This document shows positions 58,637-64,000 of a DNA stretch of 64,000 nucleotides, piece after piece. The stretch spans positions 124,001 to 188,000 of the forward strand of contig NZ_WKJJ01000013.1 in assembly GCF_009674485.1 (NCBI RefSeq). The letters are read 5' to 3'. The position numbers and the translations under genes were made by a program. Position 1 is the first letter of the stretch. Every line of letters begins with the position of its first letter. The notes beneath the pieces were generated by a model, which saw only the letters and a list, made by a program, of their open reading frames with translations, ran no database searches and was not told the origin of the DNA. This stretch comes from Pseudoduganella rivuli. GTDB taxonomy: Bacteria; Pseudomonadota; Gammaproteobacteria; Burkholderiales; Burkholderiaceae_D.

Positions 58637-59484
58637 TGCGGGATCGTGTCGCAGTGGATTTGCCCGTCATTCTCAGCAAACTGGAGCAGGAATACCTGCT
58701 GGGCGCCATCGAAGCGGCGTTGCCGATCGACCACCCGCGCCGCCTGTTCCTGTGGGCACAGGGCCAGTTGCAGGCGCTGTTGCCGCACCAGGCGCTGGTC
58801 TGCCTGCGGCTCGATGGCGATGGGCAGGTGCGCGACGTCCAGTGCCTGTATGGCGCCGTGCTGGAGCGTGGTGCGCTGGAGCGGCTGTGTGGCGCGGATG
58901 GCGGCCTGGCCGCGCAACTGGCGCAGCAATGGCGCACCGGACCGGTCCGGCCCGCCATCCTGGAAATCGACCCCATGCCGGACGCCCCGGGGCAACAGCG
59001 GCTGGCGCCGTTGCGGTCCGCGCTGCTGGCCGCGCACCGGCACACGCAGGATGGCAACCTGTTTGCCAATGCGCTGGTGCATGGCAGCGGCGCATTGCCC
59101 GGTGGCGGGACTTTTTTTGCGCTGTTCGGCATGCCATTCCGCCCCGGTCCGCGCCACGCATATTTCCTGGAACTGCTGATGCCGCACTTGCACATGGCGT
59201 TGCTGCGTATTGTCGCCAGCGGCGCCGTGCCGGATGCGGTGGCGCTGCCTGCCCAGGAAGCGGGCAGGCCGGTCAGCCCGCGTGAAGTGGAAATCCTGCA
59301 ATGGGTGCGTGAAGGCAAAAACAATGAAGAAATCGGCCGCATCCTCGGCATCAGCGGCTGGACCGTGAAAAACCATTTGCAGCGCATCTATAAGACCATG
59401 GGCGTCAACAACCGCGCGCAGGCGGTGGCGCGGGGCATCGCATTGCGGTTGCTGGCGCCTGCCGGCAGCCGGCTGCCGCACTGA
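58636..59484 (+). CDS. epsA: EpsA-family LuxR-type transcriptional regulator of XrtB loci
   Basis: A 282-residue protein with an N-terminal sensor-like domain typical of EpsA (LEQEYLLGAIEAALPIDHPRRLFLWAQGQLQALLPH) and a C-terminal LuxR helix-turn-helix (VSPREVEILQWVREGKNNEEIGRILGISGWTVKNHLQRIY). No receiver is present. EpsA proteins accompany exosortase B exopolysaccharide loci and presumably control them; here it lies 5 kb beyond the locus. The ATG at 58636 shares its A with the stop of the OmpR-type gene; an earlier in-frame ATG (58612) lies inside that gene. Confidence 0.87.
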   Translation: MRDRVAVDLPVILSKLEQEYLLGAIEAALPIDHPRRLFLWAQGQLQALLPHQALVCLRLDGDGQVRDVQCLYGAVLERGALERLCGADGGLAAQLAQQWRTGPVRPAILEIDPMPDAPGQQRLAPLRSALLAAHRHTQDGNLFANALVHGSGALPGGGTFFALFGMPFRPGPRHAYFLELLMPHLHMALLRIVASGAVPDAVALPAQEAGRPVSPREVEILQWVREGKNNEEIGRILGISGWTVKNHLQRIYKTMGVNNRAQAVARGIALRLLAPAGSRLPH

Positions 59485-59527
59485 AGGTATATAGTGGCGC
59501 TGTCTGTCCCACTTCCGGGGAGTTGCC

Positions 59528-59890
59528 GTGCGCAAGTTGCCGATCCTGATCTGTTCCCTGGTATTCAATAGCGCGTGCGCCGGTCCGGATGGCGATGCGC
59601 TGGCCCGCCTGCGCGCGTTGGGCGCCGCATCGCAATGCCGCCAGGCAACCGATTGCCGCACGGTGCCGGTCGGTGTGCGCGCCTGTGGCGGACCGGCTTC
59701 CTATCTCGCCGTGGCAACGGCCGATGAAGCGGCCGCGCTGGAGTTGGCGCGGCGCCACGCCGCGCAGCGCCGCGAAGAAATGGCCCGCACGCCGGAGCCG
59801 CCGTCGACGTGTGAAATGATCCGCGATCCCGGTGCGCAGTGCGTGGCGGGGCGCTGCGTCGCAGGCAACACCGCGCTGCCAAGCGAATAA
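59528..59890 (+). CDS. Small Cys-containing exported protein, function unknown
   Basis: A 120-residue protein from GTG 59528, with GGGGAG six bases before it. An N-terminal hydrophobic segment (LPILICSLVFNSACAG) looks like a signal peptide; the Cys within NSACAG is not a good lipobox. The mature part has Cys in SQCRQATDCRTVPVGVRACGGP and CEMIRDPGAQCVAGRCV, with six cysteines that may pair. I do not recognise a characterised family. It lies 43 bases after epsA and is convergent with the subtilase. Confidence 0.6.
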   Translation: MRKLPILICSLVFNSACAGPDGDALARLRALGAASQCRQATDCRTVPVGVRACGGPASYLAVATADEAAALELARRHAAQRREEMARTPEPPSTCEMIRDPGAQCVAGRCVAGNTALPSE

Positions 59891-59901
59891 CGCCGCACCC
59901 C

Positions 59902-59937
59902 AAAAAAAACGCCGCACTTCGTGAGAAGTACGGCGTT
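59902..59937 (-). terminator. Intrinsic terminator of the subtilase gene
   Basis: On the minus strand AACGCCGTACTTC pairs with GAAGTGCGGCGTT (one mismatch), loop TCAC, followed by eight T residues. It lies 47 bases after the subtilase stop. In the plus direction the same stem has only a poor T run. Confidence 0.9.
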
Positions 59938-59983
59938 CAAAATGCGCCGGCTTGCGCCGGCGCTGCCTCAAGGGCGCACTTAC

Positions 59984-62900
59984 TTAATTCGCTGCGGTCG
60001 TGCTCTTCGCGGTGGCCGCTGCCGGCAGCGGATCGGTTGCATCCACCGATACCAGCGTGGTGCTGGTGGTGCCGCCCGAGCCAACCAGTTGCACCGCACC
60101 CAGGTACTCCTTGCCTGCGGTCAGGCCGGACCAGCTGGTTGCCACGGTACCGGTGCCGCCGGTGTAGACGATGGCCGGCGCGGTGGCCTTGAAGTTGCCG
60201 CCGGTGTCGGCGGTGGTCAGGACCCACGAGCTCATCGTGTAGGTAGCGTTGCCGTTCAGTGGAGCGTAGCCCAGCACGCAGACACGGTAGGTGCCGGCAG
60301 CCGGCGCCGTCATCGTGATCAGCTCGTTCGACGTTGCGGTGCCGCTGCTGCCGACGATGGCGCCTGCGCTGTTCAGCACGAACAGGTCCAGGTCGTCGGT
60401 GCCGCCGGCCTGGTAGCCGCTGGTGTCTTCATCTTTCAGCGAGAAGCGTGCCGCCAGTGCGCCGGCAGGAATCGTCACCAGGGTCGACGTCACGCCGGAA
60501 CCGCCGCCCGCCATGCAGGCTGCCACGCCGCCGTCAGCCGTCTTGTCGACGCCCACGGCGCCGGAGGTGCGGGTTGCCTGTTTCAGGCCGGCTTTCTTCA
60601 CCGTCATCGGGCCGGTGTAGCCGGTGCCGATGGTCAGCGCCTGGGTGCCGCTGGTGGCTTCGCTGGAGATTTCAGCACGGGCTGCGATCATGGCGGCTTT
60701 TGCCGTCAGCGGGCTGCGTACCGTGTGGGTGCCGTCGCTCCAGGTCAGCGAACCGTAACTCCAGACGCCTTGCGCGGCGCTGTTGTTGGTCAGGTTGACG
60801 GTGAAGGTGGCTTTCGCGCCTGGCGCCAGGGTCAGCGTCGATGGCGAAACCGTCACGGTGTAGCCTGGCAGGGTAGCGGACGCGGTGTACGTCGCTTCGC
60901 TGTCGCCCACGTTGGTCACGGTACGGGTGATCGATGCCTTGCCCAGCACTTCCGCAATGGTGATCGACGGCAGGTTCAGGTTGTATGGCTGGATCGAACC
61001 GAGGGTGGTGCAGTTGGCGCTGTTGGCAGCCAGCTTGCCCAGGCCGCACAGGTAGCGGATCCAGTCCACGGCGTTGGCGTCGTACACCAGGCCAGGGTCG
61101 GCAGCCAGGTTCGGCTGCACGTGGCCCGCGCCTTGCGACCATGGCAGCTGGCCGTTCGACATGCCGGCCACGCCGTCATTGTAGGTGCCGTAGGCGGTGG
61201 TCATCAGCGCCGACTTGATGGCCGCAGGCGACCAGGTCGGGTGCAGGTTGCGCAGCAGGGCGCCCAGGCCGGCCACGTGGGGGCTCGACATCGACGTGCC
61301 TTGCAGCGATGCCCAGGCGGCGTCCGGCACCACGGTGCCGTCGATGATGGCGGCGTGCAGCTCAGGGTTGCCCGGTGCGGAAACAGCGGCAATGATGTCC
61401 ACGCCAGGCGCGGTCAGGTCAGGTTTCAGCGTGTTCAGGTCGCCCTTGTTCGGGCCACGGGACGAGAAGCCGGCCATTTTCGGCGCCAGGGTTGCGCCCA
61501 CCGAGGCAACCGCCTTGGTCAGCGACGACGTCGCATCCGGATGCGCATTGACCCAGGTCTTGATGGCGGCGCCATCGGCTGCGGAGACGTGGATCGCCGG
61601 CAGCACGTGCAGGTCGGCCACCAGGCCGGCGCCGTTGTCGGCCAGGATCATGCCGGCGCCGCCGGCAGCCAGCACGGCCGCGCCCTTGTCGACGCGGGCA
61701 GTGGTGCCACGGTCGCAGACGACCACCTTGCCGGCCACTTTGGCCGGGTCCAGCTTGACGGCTGCGGTGATCTTGAAGCCCGGGTTCAGCGTCGCGTCAG
61801 CGCGGTCCTTGTCGGTGTAGCACAGGCCCACACCGGCTTTGTCGGAAGCGGACATGCTGGCGTATGGCGTCACGGCCGCGTTACGCGCCAGGATGGTTGG
61901 CACATTGGCCAGTTCGGTCTGGTTGTACGATGCGCCGCTGTAGGTGCCCGCGCCCGGTACGGTGACGCTGGCGCCCATGAAGCGGTTGTGGGTCGATGCG
62001 GCGACCGTGGTCAGCCATGGGCTGATGTGGGCCACGGCATTGCCCGGACCGGAGTTGCCGGCCGAAGCGGCCACGAACACGCCCGCGTTGGCGGCGTTGA
62101 AGAACGCCACTTCGACGGAATCCATCACGTTGGTTTGCGAACCGGAGATCGAGAAGTTGATGACGTCCACGCCATCCTTGACCGCGGTTTCAATCGCCTT
62201 CACGGAGTCGGACGTGAAGCAGCTGTTCGATACGCCGCTGCCGTCTTCGGCTGCCGCATCCAGGTACGACCAGCACACCTTGTAGGCGGCCAGGCGGGCG
62301 CGAGGCGCCACGCCGGAAACGTCGCCGACAGCGATGCCGCCCATCTTGGCGGCCACCATCGAATTACCGCCTGCCGTGGTGGACGTGTGCACGCCGTGGC
62401 CGCCTTTGTTGCCGGCATCAGAGCCGCCACGGAAGGCGTCGCGCGGCGACGCGAAGTCGCTGATGTGCGGGGTCTTCTTCTGTGCCTTGAAGCTGGTGTC
62501 GAAGAAGCGGGCGCCGATCAGCTTGTTGTTGCAATGCGCGGTGGTGAAGCCCGGACCGGTTTCGCAGGTGCCTTTCCAGTCGGCAGGCGGCGCGCCATAG
62601 ACCTGGGTGCCCGATGGGTCGATGGTTGGACGGCCATTGGCGTCCACGCGGTCGGCGTAGCCTGGGTTTTCCGGCCACACGCCGCTGTCGACGATACCGA
62701 TGATGACGTTTTCACCGGCGGAAGCTTTGCCGCCCAGCTTGTCCCACAGGCCGCTGCCCGGCTTGTCCAGGCCCAGGAAGGCCGGCGTGTAGGTGGTTTC
62801 CAGCTTGCGTGGTTCGTCCACGGTGATGGCGGCGACGGCGCTGTTTTTCTTCAGGGCGCGTACTTCGTCGTCGGTCAGCAGGGCGGCGAAGCCGTTGAAG

Positions 62901-63187
62901 ACGGTGTTGTACTGGTGCAGGATGGTGGCGTTGGCCACGGTGGCTTGCACGCTGGCCTGTTTCTGGTCCAGGTAAGCCATGTAGGCTTGCACGTCGGCGG
63001 CCGAGACATCGAGCTTGCCGGTGGCGGGCTTGGTGGCTGGCAGGCCGGCGACTTCACCGGTGTACGAGGCGACCGGCTTGTCTGCCAGTTGCACGATGTA
63101 AGAACGGCGCACTTCCTGTGCGTTGATGGTGGTGGCGATGCTGGCGACGAGCACCAGCACGCCCAGCGATACTGGACGGAGTTTCAT
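59984..63187 (-). CDS. Secreted S8 subtilisin-like serine protease with PA domain
   Basis: A 1067-residue exported subtilase of the plant-cucumisin type. After the signal peptide (ending INAQ) comes an I9 propeptide (RRSYIVQLADKPVASY to ITVDEPRKLE). The catalytic domain has Asp167 (GIVDSGVWPE), His264 (GGHGVHTSTTAGG), Asn in ASAGNSGPG and Ser632 (GTSMSSPHVAGLGALL). A PA domain is inserted (about 440-590; VVCDRGTTARVDKGAAVL). A fibronectin III-like domain follows, and then a second beta domain (DDLDLFVLNSAG). There is no PEP-CTERM tail, so it is released or held otherwise. A PEP-CTERM gene lies 36 bases upstream on the same strand. Confidence 0.94.
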   Translation of the reverse strand: MKLRPVSLGVLVLVASIATTINAQEVRRSYIVQLADKPVASYTGEVAGLPATKPATGKLDVSAADVQAYMAYLDQKQASVQATVANATILHQYNTVFNGFAALLTDDEVRALKKNSAVAAITVDEPRKLETTYTPAFLGLDKPGSGLWDKLGGKASAGENVIIGIVDSGVWPENPGYADRVDANGRPTIDPSGTQVYGAPPADWKGTCETGPGFTTAHCNNKLIGARFFDTSFKAQKKTPHISDFASPRDAFRGGSDAGNKGGHGVHTSTTAGGNSMVAAKMGGIAVGDVSGVAPRARLAAYKVCWSYLDAAAEDGSGVSNSCFTSDSVKAIETAVKDGVDVINFSISGSQTNVMDSVEVAFFNAANAGVFVAASAGNSGPGNAVAHISPWLTTVAASTHNRFMGASVTVPGAGTYSGASYNQTELANVPTILARNAAVTPYASMSASDKAGVGLCYTDKDRADATLNPGFKITAAVKLDPAKVAGKVVVCDRGTTARVDKGAAVLAAGGAGMILADNGAGLVADLHVLPAIHVSAADGAAIKTWVNAHPDATSSLTKAVASVGATLAPKMAGFSSRGPNKGDLNTLKPDLTAPGVDIIAAVSAPGNPELHAAIIDGTVVPDAAWASLQGTSMSSPHVAGLGALLRNLHPTWSPAAIKSALMTTAYGTYNDGVAGMSNGQLPWSQGAGHVQPNLAADPGLVYDANAVDWIRYLCGLGKLAANSANCTTLGSIQPYNLNLPSITIAEVLGKASITRTVTNVGDSEATYTASATLPGYTVTVSPSTLTLAPGAKATFTVNLTNNSAAQGVWSYGSLTWSDGTHTVRSPLTAKAAMIAARAEISSEATSGTQALTIGTGYTGPMTVKKAGLKQATRTSGAVGVDKTADGGVAACMAGGGSGVTSTLVTIPAGALAARFSLKDEDTSGYQAGGTDDLDLFVLNSAGAIVGSSGTATSNELITMTAPAAGTYRVCVLGYAPLNGNATYTMSSWVLTTADTGGNFKATAPAIVYTGGTGTVATSWSGLTAGKEYLGAVQLVGSGGTTSTTLVSVDATDPLPAAATAKSTTAAN

Positions 63188-63223
63188 GTTCGGTTCCTAA
63201 ATTGTCGGAGTCTGAAGACGTGT

Positions 63224-63976
63224 TTACTTGGCGGCGCGGCGGCGGCGCGAAGCCATGCCCATGCCTGCGGCGCCCAGCATCAGCAGGGCGATCGAGCCCG
63301 GCTCTGGAACAGTCGTCAGTTGCAGGTCGTCGATGGCGAATTGCGCCATGTTGCCGGCCGGCTCGTCGACGGAATTGATGCAGCTGGTGTCGGTGAAGAT
63401 GCACGAGCTGATCGACAGGCTTTCCAGGTGCGTTTGCGCCCAGTCGGTGCCCAAGTCCCAGTGGTCGAACATGAAATCGCCGTTGGCGTTCTGGCCGGCG
63501 AAGTTGCGGCTTGCCGTGATGATGCCGCCGCCGACTTTCATGCCGGTCAGGATCAGCTGGCCGTAGCTGGCGTCAGGCAGGCCGGCGAGCGGGCCGACGA
63601 AGGCGAAGTTCAGGGCGCTGATCTGGAAATCGTTGAAGGCGCTGCCGAAGTTGACGGAACCGTCATTGGTGCCGGCGTAGTACTGCGATGCGCTGTCCGG
63701 GCACGCCAGGATGGTGCAGGCGGCATCGCCGGCCTTGATGGTCATGCCGGAGCCGGCTTCCGCATCCATGCCGAAGAGTTGTGCGATGGGGCTGGCCTTG
63801 GCGGTCAGCATGTAGTCGCCCATCTGTACCGATTCATTGCCGTTGAGGGCGATCGGAGTGATGGTGTTGAAATCCACGACGGAAGTAATCGAGGCTTGTG
63901 CTGCAGGCGCCCAGAGCGTGGCGCCGAACACGGCCGTTGCCATGGCGGACTTCAGAATGGAGCGGGTGCGTATCAT
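63224..63976 (-). CDS. PEP-CTERM protein with QFxxD motif
   Basis: A 250-residue exported protein. The signal peptide ends AAQA. The body carries two Cys pairs (ACTILACP; SCIFTDTSCIN) and, just before the sorting signal, QFAIDDL, recalling a PEP-CTERM family named for a QFxxD motif. The tail has VPEPG, the hydrophobic SIALLMLGAAGMGMA and SRRRRAAK. AAGGGAAG precedes ATG 63976 on the minus strand. It is followed by the subtilase after 36 bases, likely as one transcript. Probable XrtB substrate; role unknown. Confidence 0.88.
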   Translation of the reverse strand: MIRTRSILKSAMATAVFGATLWAPAAQASITSVVDFNTITPIALNGNESVQMGDYMLTAKASPIAQLFGMDAEAGSGMTIKAGDAACTILACPDSASQYYAGTNDGSVNFGSAFNDFQISALNFAFVGPLAGLPDASYGQLILTGMKVGGGIITASRNFAGQNANGDFMFDHWDLGTDWAQTHLESLSISSCIFTDTSCINSVDEPAGNMAQFAIDDLQLTTVPEPGSIALLMLGAAGMGMASRRRRAAK

Positions 63977-64000
63977 GTATCTTCCCTTGAGTTTGTAGTT

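Overview
The window is about 64 kb of high-GC chromosomal DNA whose gene set and codon use fit a betaproteobacterium of the Oxalobacteraceae (Massilia / Duganella / Janthinobacterium type). The grounds are the lpxK-ycaR-kdsB-adk order, a 2-aminobenzoyl-CoA pathway cluster, and a complete exosortase B (XrtB) exopolysaccharide locus with several PEP-CTERM proteins. The genus is an inference; no rRNA gene is present.

Region 1 (1-9 kb) is housekeeping and envelope: the end of lpxK, a Trm112-like small protein, kdsB, adk, a K+-independent proton-pumping pyrophosphatase (hppA), a small secreted protein, an HSD10-like dehydrogenase behind a striking 16-bp palindrome, and a periplasmic gamma-glutamyltransferase. 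Region 2 (7.9-15 kb) is signalling: a patatin phospholipase overlaps a 1662-residue one-piece hybrid sensor kinase with 14 propeller repeats, followed by a receiver protein. Region 3 (15-23 kb) is a catabolic operon that should activate 2-aminobenzoate (anthranilate) to its CoA ester, hydroxylate and reduce the ring, and process it by beta-oxidation-like steps, with a MarR regulator inside the operon and a RidA-like protein at its end. Region 4 (22.9-29.5 kb) is mixed: an acetyltransferase, a PEP-CTERM protein with a TLD-like domain, a coniferyl-type aldehyde dehydrogenase behind a 12-bp inverted repeat, a small membrane exporter-like protein, tRNA-Arg(CCT), a ZntB-like transporter and the ABC-F protein Uup.

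Region 5 (29.6-53.9 kb) is the exopolysaccharide/exosortase locus. It holds a CAAX-protease-like membrane protein, EpsL, the initiating sugar transferase, EpsD-E-F-G for assembly and export, two tandem secreted lyase-fold proteins, a Wzy-like polymerase/ligase, XrtB, EpsI, glycosyltransferases, a flippase, an acetyltransferase, an Alg14/Alg13-like split transferase, and the nucleotide-sugar genes tviB-like, galE, a nucleotidyltransferase and manC. A TIGR03790 protein ends the run. UDP-hexosamine-uronate, UDP-galactose and GDP-mannose would be the sugar donors supplied.

Region 6 (54-64 kb) is extracellular and regulatory: a large secreted nuclease, two more PEP-CTERM proteins, a secreted subtilase, an OmpR-type regulator whose phosphorylation site is Glu, and directly after it EpsA, the LuxR-type regulator known to accompany XrtB loci. 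The simplest overall reading is that the right half encodes an exopolysaccharide matrix, the sortase-like machine that processes PEP-CTERM proteins, a few of its substrates, matrix-acting secreted enzymes, and a likely control unit. No insertion sequence, prophage, CRISPR array or integron was seen. The least explained features are the degenerate receiver next to EpsA, the EpsG kinase without a P-loop lysine, the RidA without its usual arginine, the tandem lyase-like proteins and the three strong inverted repeats upstream of catabolic genes.
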